Source: Rubripirellula sp. (lineage in GTDB: Bacteria > Planctomycetota > Planctomycetia > Pirellulales > Pirellulaceae). Taken from it: 43,848 bases of DNA. Below, piece after piece: positions 26,601 to 35,648 of the stretch. Under the pieces are notes generated by a model, which was given only the letters and a program-made list of their open reading frames with translations, ran no database searches and was not told the DNA's origin. The stretch covers positions 1-43,848 of the forward strand of contig JAAXIK010000111.1 of the NCBI GenBank assembly GCA_012270385.1. Direction: 5' to 3'. A program made the translations under genes and the position numbers. The first letter of the stretch is position 1. Each line of letters opens with the position of its first letter.

Positions 26601-29600
26601 ACGCGATCTTGCGAGATGCCTGAATTCAAATTGGTTGATGCTGTCGTACTTTCATCGCAGTATGACTTTGTTCCGATGCCAGATAGCGCCGTCATCAATC
26701 TTGGGGCAAAGAAAATCATATTTGATTTGCCCAAGGTAATGGAGCTTACTGAGCCGAAGCAAGCCATTTTATTAGGTCACTATGAGCATCTCTTGGCGCT
26801 CGGTTGTTTTGTGGCATTTGGTGTGTTTGGTGCAAGTGTTCTGATCGGTAGATCTTCAACATTAGCTCTGCTGATTGTATTGGTGTTTGCTTTAGCCACC
26901 GGCTTTACATGGTTTGCGCTTTCGATAGCCTTTTACGGATGGATAATCATGCCAATCGTGTCGGGTGGTCTTCTTGCTATAGCTACAAGAGGCTGGTTTA
27001 CCGAAGATTCGGTTTTCATTTCGAGGGAGAATGACCCGCCAACTCAAGAGGATGCCAAGAATACCGATGACTTCTCTGTGACAGATTTATCAGGGCGTGC
27101 CCTCGTTGTGCTGCTGTGTTCTGTAATGTCTGGCGGTGTGATACACGGTCAGGAGTTAGCTGATGACGAGATTCAGACCCCGGACACAGCCGTGAATGTA
27201 CTGGTTCCGGTTGATGCTAGTGGAGCTCGTAAGGGTGACGTGGTCTACGTGCCAAAGAAGCTTTTTACAGACTTGTTTTCGAAAGAATCCGAGAAACAAG
27301 CTAGTACAGTCAGATTTGAGTCAGCTACTTATCGAGTCAATATACAGAGAGAGGCGGATACTTCGAACACGCAAGTAGCATACGGCGAAGTACAAGCGGA
27401 ATACGTCATCATCAACAAGGGTTCGGGTAATAGCCAGGCACTACCTTTACCCATTGATTTTGAAGCGATCAGGCGGATCGAGCTGCTTGGTGAAACGACG
27501 AGAATTTTACCATTTGAGCGAGAGGGACGCTTCCTTCGGCTAGTCACCTCCCCTAACGCTAATCTCTTTAAGATACGGGTTACCTTTAAGCCGAAGCTTT
27601 CAAAGCTGGGTCGATGGGAAAGACTAGAACTTCCAATCCCATCCATTGCGAATTCTCGAATCACTGTTGAGTCAGGTATCCCACTCGATGCTGTTCGTCT
27701 GGGAGGTAGTAACGGTTGGTTGGTAGCGGAAGAAACAAGTCTTTCACGCTCTTGGGTGGATGACTTGGGGCCAACCAACGCCTTAACTTTAGATGTGCGG
27801 GGATTTCTTGATGGTGCTTCTACCGAGAGAAATGAGTTGTCGCGACGGTACTGGGTTAGAGCAGGTGCGCGTGATGTGGTTATTGACTGTGAATTGGATT
27901 TTCCCAATACACCTGCTATCGGGGAAAGCTTCCAATTTGTAGTGCTGGATTCGAGAATGCCGACAATCATCGGCAGTTCATGGCGACTGGTAAGCTCCGA
28001 ACTTTACAGTCCTTCTCGCCGTCTAGTAACCGTGGAGTCTGCGAGTAATCAAGCGGAACCTATTCGATTAGTCTGGAAATTTGAAGTTGATTGGCAAGTA
28101 ATCGAGGAAGAATGGGTTGGACAGATCACCATTCCTGAAGTGATCGCATCCGCTTTAGGAAATAATTCTGATCCATGGGTGGCGCTACAGTGCGAACCTA
28201 ATATGAAGTTGCCGCCAATTTTAAATTCGTCGAGTGAACCCATGGCGGTTGATCAATTTCTAAGTCGCTGGCGCGGATTTCGTGGTTCGATTAGTCGAGC
28301 TTTTGTGCCTGTTGGATCGATTCCGGTAATAGAAGTTCGTCGGAAAATTACCAACGTTGAAAACCTGGTCAGGCAGCATTCTTATCACGCGCACGTGGAT
28401 GATGAGAAAGTACAAGTGCATTATCGATCAGAGTTAATCATCAATGGAAATTCACCTCAACTCCCTCAATTGTTTGTGACGGATAAATTGAGGGTGAATC
28501 GCATAAATATTGACGGTCAGCCAGTTGCACTGCCGTCCAAGGAGCTCAGTAACGGGAGGGGTTACTATGTGCTTCCAGGCATTGGTAAAAAGACAGTTAA
28601 TGTTGATTTATTTGCCGAACAGCCATTAGCCGATGGTAAGCCATTTCAATTACCCGCCGCACATATCGTAGCCAATTCTTCTGCACCGGCTGCTGAATGC
28701 CTGCTGACTTGCATGCCATCTACGAAAATCCTGGAAAAGGATGGTAGCCTTTACCAAGGCGGCGAAGTCCGGCCTGATGAAACATTGCTAGGGTATGGCG
28801 TGCCTTTGGGGGCTCGAGTGGTCGCATCATGGACCCAACGGTTGGCAACAGAGGAATCAGAGGAAGGTTTTTTTGCTAATCAGTGGATTTGTGAGCGAGG
28901 GAATGAGGATTTGACCGTCGATCAGGCAGTATCTCTATCGCGGACTAATCGACGGTGGACCATGCAAGCTGTGTTCAAATTTCGCAATGACAGACCTAGA
29001 GCGATATGGGTAGAAGTTCCAACGATATGGACTGAGGATATTTCTGTGCTTGGAGGAGAAATCCTGCAGAGGGTACCTGCGATCGAGGAATCTCGAACGG
29101 TTTTGGAAATCGGTTTACTTGAGGAACGCGAAGGCCGGCAAGGTTTCAGTTTACAGGGGCGGCTTGATAATCTTGGAACAACTAGGATTGGTGTTCCACG
29201 AATTTCTATGTTGAATATTAGGACTGGTGAGATATATGTGGCAGTTCCTAAACAACTTGACGGTCAAAAAGCGAAGTGGCGTACAAGCGCAGTAGATCGC
29301 GCAAAAATCCCGGATGATCTTGATAGCGGTATTTCTTCGGGGGGCTATCAAGCCTATCGAGCAGTGAATAGTGCTTATTCAATTGATCTGGCGCCTCTAC
29401 CTGACGTTGAGTCAAAACCCAATGTGTTCTGCTCAGATACACATGTGTTCCCAAAAAAAGAGAGTTTATTGGTACTTACACATTGGGATATTTATCCTGG
29501 CAATGAGCAAGCATTTGATGTGGATTTGCCCGAGTCGTGTGAGGTTCTGGCTATATGGTCAGATGGCAGATCGACAAAAAAAGAGGTCACAGAGATCAAC

Positions 29601-30488
29601 GCGAAAAAGGTCTTAAAAATACCTTTTGCTTTGGATCGTTACTCTCATTCGATTCAATTATTAGTTCGCATGAAAACGAAGCCGGAATTTCTTAGTTTAG
29701 AACTGCCGCGTCTCAGGAACCTTGATCCGGAGGTCAAATGGCTAAGCGTGTACAAGAATGACAATCAGAGTGACTATAAAAAGAAAGAAATCGTGATAAA
29801 CAATGATCAGTTGCGACGATCTAGTTTGGCTCGCGCGGTGGTGAATTCGATTGAAGTCATCGTTAATTCCGGACAGTATGGTGAGTCAGAAGTGAAGCCT
29901 TGGTTGTCGAGTCGAGTGCAGAGATATTTACGACTCACGAATCCCGATATTCCCACTCTAACACCCTCTTGGAAACAACAGAATTTAAAGCGACTCTTTG
30001 AACAGGATCAGGATACATCCAACAATACGATTTCTACCGACTGGGATAATCTCGATATGAAAATCCGGGAAATGGTCCACAATTTTTCCCTAAAGGTAGA
30101 GGATTTGGATTCGATTGAATCGGGAGCCCTTTTCCCAGTCCGCGAATTTGATGGTTATCAAACGAGCAAGATTTGGGGTTACGAGAAGCTCGAGTGTAAC
30201 GAGCTTCTCAGGAGTTACCTTACGCGTGAGCATAGTGTTAGCGTAGCGATCCAACCGATACTTGGTCTAAGTCTCTTAGGCTTCATGTTACTTTGGGTAC
30301 AGCGCAATCCGATAACCACGCGAGGCATTGTTGAAAATCCCTCGTTCTGGCTATTTACCCTTGGTTTGAGCTGTTCAATTGTATTGCCGGTGCCGATAGC
30401 TGCCGGTTTAATCCTTATCGCTGTGATCATCCCACTACTTTCCAACTCCAAGTTTATGCAGCGTCTGGCGATCCGATGGCAAAGATGA
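23664..30488 (+). CDS. Giant two-module membrane protein of unknown function, apparent fusion
   Basis: The 2274-residue protein starts at a GTG overlapping the previous stop (GTGA) with GAAGG upstream, so it is translationally coupled. Its first half has a signal peptide (about 20-42, ending GTATGQ), a long beta-rich body and three membrane helices at about 1035-1110. A cytoplasm-sized polar linker follows, then a signal-peptide-like helix at about 1143-1162 (RALVVLLCSVMSGGVIHGQ), a second beta-rich body of about 1000 residues and three helices at about 2190-2265. Both bodies open with a similar segment (RPIALFSSQMDVLVSKEFLP; NVLVPVDASGARKGDVVYVP). Both contain a strand pair around a short Gly turn (DVHRNGVSIEAG; NRINIDGQPVALP) like that in the preceding protein. 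No enzyme motif is visible. A scaffold or envelope role is plausible only by architecture. It is followed 110 bases later by a heme protein gene on the same strand. Confidence 0.8.
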   Translation: MIGNAAYLLYSPKKRCGLPRSAAYFASFAALCSIWAGTATGQEISSTPGLSASIVAEETGSENLVPNNADAESEKTVDNLEALPVETITLPLPRTLPDGRGIRPIALFSSQMDVLVSKEFLPVALEQLRSAFVSQQSESSELLSTQISSSQYVVELQGDQLICRRGSLRVSTKFAPQTTIPLGRQSVAVRTAEVRPNYGLEGNFPPFEFDADGRAYASFPKSDESDESFDYLWSCRGKSVGNSTDFKLNLPLVKQTTIFLAIPSGKELKALNAVATRLESVDPAILELVNNQEVGWYQIEAGGVDQLDLTIVNDQSGQTDSLVVRLSQMQCDLRTEGMSWTKRFILKKQPDIPFPDLLFRAQEIIEVKLDGESVPFLVSDVEGGYRYLSLAFSESGSQNALDYSTLSVSGFSPTIGLNTWIDLPILAIEDALNVATAEEIQISISDPFQLVGLNLPASWESMEEQRLENGNSIVRLFGPLRDHGMDELSVGEQEADTSNTSTDVDSIEKSDPTIDDISLLLAEKPAEKIAETDIRFEVDKRSLKASAKLSIPVDQQRALPIELVIEDEWELLTLRFAESDRLIAKSLTKSTDRIIEIWPEANELTDGTVELLADGERPLRSSGNQLSVPASWFIRSGGGFGANVRISITPSAALTWDGSTALQPSIMSSMKSNDNALFHEPINVRTLWFAPINGSLPAVDLVSPSVAYTASTQLLIGYQDGQLTEELRISIESESQSLSQIFIQTEGREGYPDYQWNLQKEDGTEVVQLNGVRKRASSVGDEYDLDLANLPLKDRYIVAKRVLPASEEMTLLLPTVIGSATQDAEILLHPTLQLEKQSQLLSVIPTSRQKDILGSGTFPNPYDANTDRWLRLRYDPVNQTTISINTASNPITPNLVRFESIRCIGSVSGTDKIQADYRIYSTTDFRLVIPSDCRLIDVHRNGVSIEAGISEAGEIRLPATYEEDHIRLNFERRVRANWLTRSCEMPEFKLVDAVVLSSQYDFVPMPDSAVINLGAKKIIFDLPKVMELTEPKQAILLGHYEHLLALGCFVAFGVFGASVLIGRSSTLALLIVLVFALATGFTWFALSIAFYGWIIMPIVSGGLLAIATRGWFTEDSVFISRENDPPTQEDAKNTDDFSVTDLSGRALVVLLCSVMSGGVIHGQELADDEIQTPDTAVNVLVPVDASGARKGDVVYVPKKLFTDLFSKESEKQASTVRFESATYRVNIQREADTSNTQVAYGEVQAEYVIINKGSGNSQALPLPIDFEAIRRIELLGETTRILPFEREGRFLRLVTSPNANLFKIRVTFKPKLSKLGRWERLELPIPSIANSRITVESGIPLDAVRLGGSNGWLVAEETSLSRSWVDDLGPTNALTLDVRGFLDGASTERNELSRRYWVRAGARDVVIDCELDFPNTPAIGESFQFVVLDSRMPTIIGSSWRLVSSELYSPSRRLVTVESASNQAEPIRLVWKFEVDWQVIEEEWVGQITIPEVIASALGNNSDPWVALQCEPNMKLPPILNSSSEPMAVDQFLSRWRGFRGSISRAFVPVGSIPVIEVRRKITNVENLVRQHSYHAHVDDEKVQVHYRSELIINGNSPQLPQLFVTDKLRVNRINIDGQPVALPSKELSNGRGYYVLPGIGKKTVNVDLFAEQPLADGKPFQLPAAHIVANSSAPAAECLLTCMPSTKILEKDGSLYQGGEVRPDETLLGYGVPLGARVVASWTQRLATEESEEGFFANQWICERGNEDLTVDQAVSLSRTNRRWTMQAVFKFRNDRPRAIWVEVPTIWTEDISVLGGEILQRVPAIEESRTVLEIGLLEEREGRQGFSLQGRLDNLGTTRIGVPRISMLNIRTGEIYVAVPKQLDGQKAKWRTSAVDRAKIPDDLDSGISSGGYQAYRAVNSAYSIDLAPLPDVESKPNVFCSDTHVFPKKESLLVLTHWDIYPGNEQAFDVDLPESCEVLAIWSDGRSTKKEVTEINAKKVLKIPFALDRYSHSIQLLVRMKTKPEFLSLELPRLRNLDPEVKWLSVYKNDNQSDYKKKEIVINNDQLRRSSLARAVVNSIEVIVNSGQYGESEVKPWLSSRVQRYLRLTNPDIPTLTPSWKQQNLKRLFEQDQDTSNNTISTDWDNLDMKIREMVHNFSLKVEDLDSIESGALFPVREFDGYQTSKIWGYEKLECNELLRSYLTREHSVSVAIQPILGLSLLGFMLLWVQRNPITTRGIVENPSFWLFTLGLSCSIVLPVPIAAGLILIAVIIPLLSNSKFMQRLAIRWQR

Positions 30489-30598
30489 TTGGTATATTTA
30501 AGGGGAGCTGGAGACTCTGCTTGGAAGAATTGTGAGTTGGCTCAAGAATGTTCCAGATGGCAAACGTGATGATACTTACCAGAGCTAAGGAGATTCTG

Positions 30599-33508
30599 AT
30601 GAGCTGTCGATTATCGCTTGGTATTTTTCTCGCGCTGTTTCTAGTGGGATTCAGTATCGCAACAGAGCCGGACAACCCACCATCGCTCAGCGAAACGATC
30701 GATTCCTTGGAGATTGAGGATGGATTTCAGATAAGGCTCATAGCACAGGAGCCATTAATCACCGATCCGATCAGTTGTAGATTGGATATGCACGGCCGCC
30801 TCTGGGTGATTGAAATGGCAGATTATCCATCGATGAAAAAAGGTAACGCGACGCCTAATGGAAAGCTAAAAGTTCTCACGGATCTTGATTGTGATGGGCA
30901 ATACGAAAGTGCAACAGTGTTTGCGGGATCGCTTGATTTCCCAACCGGTGTACAGCCATACAAAAACGGCGCAATTGTTACCTTGGCGGGTAAGATTGTT
31001 TTTATCGAAGATAAAGATGGTGATCTGGTTGGAGATGAAATCCATATCTGGTTTGACGGATTTGCTGAACAGAATCAGCAGTTGAGGGCTAATCATCCCA
31101 CTCTTGCTCCCAATGGTTTGATTTATGTAGCGAATGGACTTCGAGGCGGGCAAGTACAAGCTGTACATTCACGATTTGATAAGCGGTCGGAACGCCTAGA
31201 TTTACGCGATGGAGATTTCTTTTTCGATCCAGAGGGAGGAGCCTGGGGCGCTATTGCCGGCAAGAGTCAATATGGATTGACGATTGATGATTTTGGACGA
31301 CGAATAGGATGCAGCAATCGAAATCCTGCGATGCATGCTGCTTTGGATCTAACTGTAATTCAGCGTGATCCATTACTTACTCCCAAGGAGTCAGTGGTAG
31401 ATGTTGCCAAGGTTGGTGTCGATTCAAGGGTTTATCCACGAGGTAACGCTTGGACTACCAGCAACTTACACGGTGGACAATTTAGCGCGGCCTGCGGGGT
31501 CTTCGCGCCGGGATGGATGTCAAATCGAACAGAGAATTTATTTGTTTGTGAGCCGACAGCATATTTAGTACAGCGGCAAACTTTGGTTCGGGAAGGAAGC
31601 CGATGGTTCGCGAGAAGAACCGAGAAGCCGAGTTTTGACTTCCTGACTTCTGTCAGCGATTGGTTTAGGCCAGTGGATCTTTCACCCGGTGTTGGTGAGA
31701 GTTTCTATGTGGTTGATATGGCCAGAAAAGTAATCGAACATCCTGATTTTATGCCTCCAGAGTTGAAGAACCGAAAAGATCAACGAGATGGTAGTCAACT
31801 TGGTCGAATCTGGCAGGTGGTGGAAGGGGAAGAGTGGCCTGAGACGAGCACTGAATTCAATTCCGATATTGCAATTGATTGGTTGCAATCTAAGTCCGTT
31901 TGGCAACGAAGTAGTGCCAGCCAATTTTTCTTGGAACAGGGTGAGAAGTATTCAAAAGCGTGGGAATCTTTACTTACAAATCAATCGGCCGACCAAAGAG
32001 GTAAATCCCGAGCCGCTTTTCTGTTGAACCGTTTTGGTCTCCTCGATCAAAAACATATTGATCTTATGCTCACCGCTGAAAAAGAAGACCTCCGTGTATT
32101 GGGTCTTCACCTTTCGCGTTCGTATGAAGCGTGGATGGCTCACCTACCCGACCTCGTTTTAGATCAAAGCTCTGTGGTCTTATTAGAGTTATCATCCAGA
32201 GTAGCAGGTGCTAGTGAGATGAATCCGATGGTTCGAATACAAGCTTTGACGGATATTGCATTGAATCCGGACGCGGATGAGTTGGTCATGAGTGTGGTCG
32301 GTAGCGTCGCTGCAGATGATGTTCTACCACTCGCTGAGTCTATCTCCAGTCGAGGTGATACAGTTTCAAAAATTTTCTTGCATCTGATCGAACGTTCCGC
32401 GATGAAGGCACCGATTGATGCTACAAATCTTTTAGCTGTTTATCTTAGCGGATGGAATGATTCTGAAGTTCCCGATGGTTCTGTGGCTCCACTTCTTACC
32501 GCTTGGCATCGCGGGTTAAAACGCTCAGGCCAGCGACCCACGGAGGTTTTCAGTAAAGTGTCAGAGCAGCATCGAATCACTCTGCGGGAGATCGTGGAAT
32601 CCAATCGGGCATTGCTAACGATGGAAACCCTATCACCCAGTGTGCGGTCAGATTGTTTGGAACTATTCATTGCGACCGGGAGTGTAGATGCCGCGCAATT
32701 GAGAGATCTAGCTAGTGAGTTGAATGTTTTTGATGTGCGGAAGGTTGCCATCAGCCAGCTTTTGAAAATCGATCCAGAATGGACGAAACTCTTTCTTAGT
32801 GAACGCTGGCTATCTTTGAATGCAAGATTGAGACATGAAGTGATTAGAAGTTCTCTTGCTCGGGACATCGATGCGCTGTGGATTCTGGAACAATTACGTG
32901 ACGATCTACTTCCTAAAAATGCGATAGAACCCAAAATTGCCCAGAGACTGAGAGAGCATCCTAACCGTGAAGTGGCTAGTATGGCCAAGCGACTGCTCGC
33001 TCCGAATGATGATCGCAAGAAGGTGATTGCAGAATATCAAACGGCTATGAATATCGAGGGTGATCCATTCGTTGGTAAGAAGATTTTTTCAGACCACTGT
33101 TCAGCGTGTCATCGGATCGATGGTTATGGCACGAATGTCGGTCCCGACATCAGTGATACAAGAACCAAATCTGCAGAATATTTACTTACTTCAATTTTGG
33201 ATCCTAATGCGGCAATCGACGCCTCGTTCGTCCAAACACAATTGCTTACCACGGATGGTCGTCGCTTTGATGGACTACTGGTAGGCGATGATGCGGAAAA
33301 TGTAACCATCCAACAACAAGGGGGTGAGAAACACATTATTTCGAAGGTCGAAATTGAGCAGGTAAAAAATCCAGGAATATCCTTAATGCCTGAGGGATTC
33401 GAACGAACCATCAGTTCAGATCAAATGCGAGATCTGATTTCTTACCTAAAAAATTGGCGATATATGAAGGTCGATATCCCTGGAGTTTCCCCCGATGAAA
33501 TTAGGTGA
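30599..33508 (+). CDS. PVC-type heme-binding CxxCH protein (membrane-bound dehydrogenase-like)
   Basis: The protein matches the large planctomycete/verrucomicrobial family with an N-terminal beta-propeller dehydrogenase-like domain, a HEAT-like helical middle and a C-terminal cytochrome c domain. The frame runs to 30548, but the ATG at 30599 has AAGGAGA 5-6 bases upstream and begins a clean signal peptide (SCRLSLGIFLALFLVGFS), giving 969 residues. The propeller region (about 30-400) has DPISCRLDMHGRLWVIEMAD and DFPTGVQPY. The C-terminal domain has Cys834-x2-Cys837-His838 in CSACHRIDGYGTNVGPDIS and ends LMPEGFERTISSDQMRDLIS, the standard end of this family. These proteins are thought to be periplasmic sugar or alcohol oxidases using a glucose-dehydrogenase-like fold; substrate unknown. 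It probably shares a transcript with the giant proteins and the following oxidoreductase. Confidence 0.93.
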   Translation: MSCRLSLGIFLALFLVGFSIATEPDNPPSLSETIDSLEIEDGFQIRLIAQEPLITDPISCRLDMHGRLWVIEMADYPSMKKGNATPNGKLKVLTDLDCDGQYESATVFAGSLDFPTGVQPYKNGAIVTLAGKIVFIEDKDGDLVGDEIHIWFDGFAEQNQQLRANHPTLAPNGLIYVANGLRGGQVQAVHSRFDKRSERLDLRDGDFFFDPEGGAWGAIAGKSQYGLTIDDFGRRIGCSNRNPAMHAALDLTVIQRDPLLTPKESVVDVAKVGVDSRVYPRGNAWTTSNLHGGQFSAACGVFAPGWMSNRTENLFVCEPTAYLVQRQTLVREGSRWFARRTEKPSFDFLTSVSDWFRPVDLSPGVGESFYVVDMARKVIEHPDFMPPELKNRKDQRDGSQLGRIWQVVEGEEWPETSTEFNSDIAIDWLQSKSVWQRSSASQFFLEQGEKYSKAWESLLTNQSADQRGKSRAAFLLNRFGLLDQKHIDLMLTAEKEDLRVLGLHLSRSYEAWMAHLPDLVLDQSSVVLLELSSRVAGASEMNPMVRIQALTDIALNPDADELVMSVVGSVAADDVLPLAESISSRGDTVSKIFLHLIERSAMKAPIDATNLLAVYLSGWNDSEVPDGSVAPLLTAWHRGLKRSGQRPTEVFSKVSEQHRITLREIVESNRALLTMETLSPSVRSDCLELFIATGSVDAAQLRDLASELNVFDVRKVAISQLLKIDPEWTKLFLSERWLSLNARLRHEVIRSSLARDIDALWILEQLRDDLLPKNAIEPKIAQRLREHPNREVASMAKRLLAPNDDRKKVIAEYQTAMNIEGDPFVGKKIFSDHCSACHRIDGYGTNVGPDISDTRTKSAEYLLTSILDPNAAIDASFVQTQLLTTDGRRFDGLLVGDDAENVTIQQQGGEKHIISKVEIEQVKNPGISLMPEGFERTISSDQMRDLISYLKNWRYMKVDIPGVSPDEIR

Positions 33509-33579
33509 CGGTCGCATGGTATTTATGTTTTACCCTGTTCATTTACCGCGTCTCGCTCAGTCATTCGAGGAGATTAATA

Positions 33580-34752
33580 GTGAATGACCGAAAATTCAAA
33601 ATGGGCCTAATTGGTGGTGGTGGCAAGGGTTTTATTGGTCGCGTTCATGTTACCGCGGCAACTCTTGATAGAGAAGCTGAACTGGTCGCGGGTGCTTTTT
33701 CGTCGGATCCAAACAAAGCTTTGTCGTACGCTGTGGATTTTGGAGTTCAGAGTGAGCGGGCATATGCAACGTATGAAAAGTTACTCCAACAAGAACAATT
33801 ATTATCAAATTCCGAGAAAGTTGATTTCGTTTCGATAGCAACTCCCAATCACACACACGCGAAAATTGCTGTTGCTGCTCTGCGGTCGGGATTTCACGTG
33901 ATCTGTGATAAACCGATGACCACGAATCTCGAAGATGCCAAGTCACTTGTCGAGGTGGTAGCGGAGACCAATAAGGTTTTTGCTTTAACCCATAATTATT
34001 CTGGCTATCCAATGGTGCGCCAGGCACGGGAGATGATCCGAAACGGTGATCTTGGTGAACTCATTGCAGTTCGTGTGTCCTACAAGCAGGGCTGGATGCA
34101 TGGTATGGATACTGAGGTTATCCCAGAACGTGGAGCATGGAAAAGTGATCCAATGCTCAATGGCCGCGCGGGATCACTTGGTGATGTCGGGACGCACGCT
34201 TTTCATCTTTTGAGATTTGTGACTGGACTCATTCCACTGTCTTTAACCTGTAAAATGTCATCTTATTCCAAGCACCACAATCTGGATGACTATGGACAGG
34301 CAATCATCCAGACCACTGTGGGCGCGACCGGTTCAGTTTTATGGAGTCAGGTTTCGCATGGAAGGCTGAATGACCTTACTCTTCAGGTGGACGGGACGAA
34401 AGGAGCTCTGGAGTGGCATCAAGAGGATCCGAATCGCCTCAGTTATGGCCGATTTGGAAAACCAACCATGACTTACGAGCGTCACCCGGGTGCTGGTTAC
34501 ACTACGGATTCAGCGAGAATGGCTTGCAGATTACCTCCTGGCCATCCAGAAGCCTTTTATGAAGCATTTGCCAATATTTATCGGGACGCATACGTACAGA
34601 TGCGCGAAAGTGACCAATGGTCTAACAAGTCGGTTGATCGAGATGAAAATCTATGCCCGACAGTGGAGGATGGTCTCGAAGGTGTGATGTTCACTCATCT
34701 GTGCCTAGAAAGTGACTCGGAGGAATCGAGTTGGGTGCCATGGAATCTATAG
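33580..34752 (+). CDS. Gfo/Idh/MocA family oxidoreductase
   Basis: This is an NAD(P)-dependent dehydrogenase of the glucose-fructose oxidoreductase / inositol dehydrogenase family. The Rossmann glycine motif is MGLIGGGGKGFIGRVH near the N-terminus. VSIATPNHTHAKIA and the catalytic-lysine motif CDKPM (usual form EKP) follow, and SLGDVGTHAFHLLRF supplies the conserved Asp/His region of the C-terminal domain. The open frame begins at a GTG at 33505 that overlaps the preceding stop, but the GTG at 33580 has GAGGAGATTAATA before it and starts directly at the cofactor domain, so I prefer it (390 residues). No signal peptide is present with this start, so it is cytoplasmic. Family members act on sugars or inositols; following the periplasmic dehydrogenase-like heme protein, a role in the same sugar-oxidation route is possible but unproven. 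Confidence 0.9.
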   Translation: MNDRKFKMGLIGGGGKGFIGRVHVTAATLDREAELVAGAFSSDPNKALSYAVDFGVQSERAYATYEKLLQQEQLLSNSEKVDFVSIATPNHTHAKIAVAALRSGFHVICDKPMTTNLEDAKSLVEVVAETNKVFALTHNYSGYPMVRQAREMIRNGDLGELIAVRVSYKQGWMHGMDTEVIPERGAWKSDPMLNGRAGSLGDVGTHAFHLLRFVTGLIPLSLTCKMSSYSKHHNLDDYGQAIIQTTVGATGSVLWSQVSHGRLNDLTLQVDGTKGALEWHQEDPNRLSYGRFGKPTMTYERHPGAGYTTDSARMACRLPPGHPEAFYEAFANIYRDAYVQMRESDQWSNKSVDRDENLCPTVEDGLEGVMFTHLCLESDSEESSWVPWNL

Positions 34753-34935
34753 GCTAAGCAGAGATTTTGAATCTGTTTCCAACTAAGTAGAGTCATGTTT
34801 ATTCACATTAAGATTTCTCTCAGAGCGGTATCTCATTGAGACGTAGTGAGTGGAAATCCGCGAACGCGATGGTGGAAATTTTGGGATGATTCGCTTTGAC
34901 AGAAATATTCATGGAGAGTGTCAGGAGTTTGTGTT

Positions 34936-35589
34936 GTGAGAAGGAATGAAAGAGTCGAGATTATTCAGCAACGCTTGCAGGCGTTGTATCCGGACCCACC
35001 AATTCCTCTCGATCATCGGGATACTTTTACGCTGCTTGTAGCGGTACTGTTAAGTGCTCAGTGCACTGACAAAAAAGTGAATGAGGTTACGCCCGCCTTA
35101 TTCGCGGCGGCACCTAATCCCAAAAAAATGTTCCGTCTCGGCGCGGACGGTATCTATCCATATATACAGACACTAGGACTTTCCCGCCAAAAATCCAAGA
35201 GTTTGGAGGGACTCTCCAAAAAATTAATTGAGCAGCACGGTGAACAAGTGCCGGGTACATTTGAGGACCTTGAATCGCTGCCAGGTGTGGGTCACAAGAC
35301 CGCGAGTGTGGTGATGGCTCAAGCTTTTGGAGTCCCAGCTTTTCCCGTAGATACTCACATTCACCGTCTAGCTCAACGTTGGGGGCTGACTAACGGGAAA
35401 AGTGTTGTGCAGACGGAAATCGACCTCAAGAAATTATTTCCATCTGAAAACTGGAATACCTTGCACTTACAGATCATTTTTTACGGCAGAGAGTTTTGCA
35501 CTGCGAGAGGATGTGATGGTACTCGGTGCGAACTTTGCCAAGAGCTATATCCTAAAAGACGGAAAGCTGTTGTCTGTAAGAAACCCTAG
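34936..35589 (+). CDS. nth: Endonuclease III (DNA glycosylase/AP lyase)
   Basis: The 217-residue protein excises oxidised pyrimidines and nicks abasic sites in base-excision repair. The helix-hairpin-helix is LPGVGHKTASVV with catalytic Lys121, and the catalytic aspartate is Asp139 in FPVDTHIHRLAQRWGLT. LLSAQCTDKKVNEVTP is the usual N-terminal helix signature. The iron-sulfur loop is unusual: cysteines at 188, 193, 198 and 201 (x4, x4, x2) with a further Cys214, instead of the classical x6, x2, x5 spacing. The frame opens at a GTG at 34918, but the GTG at 34936 has AGGAG 8 bases upstream, so I start there. It is monocistronic and convergent with proB. Confidence 0.92.
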   Translation: MRRNERVEIIQQRLQALYPDPPIPLDHRDTFTLLVAVLLSAQCTDKKVNEVTPALFAAAPNPKKMFRLGADGIYPYIQTLGLSRQKSKSLEGLSKKLIEQHGEQVPGTFEDLESLPGVGHKTASVVMAQAFGVPAFPVDTHIHRLAQRWGLTNGKSVVQTEIDLKKLFPSENWNTLHLQIIFYGREFCTARGCDGTRCELCQELYPKRRKAVVCKKP

Positions 35590-35648
35590 TGCGGCGGTGG
35601 GTTCGTAATTTCTATTAAGAGTGTGAGCTAGGGATTTACTCGGTGGAT

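Noticed and set aside
27329-27970. 213-codon minus-strand frame inside the 2274-residue gene
   Set aside because: It lies wholly opposite a long open frame with coherent strands and is rich in Ser/Arg, as expected of a shadow; no binding site or family match.
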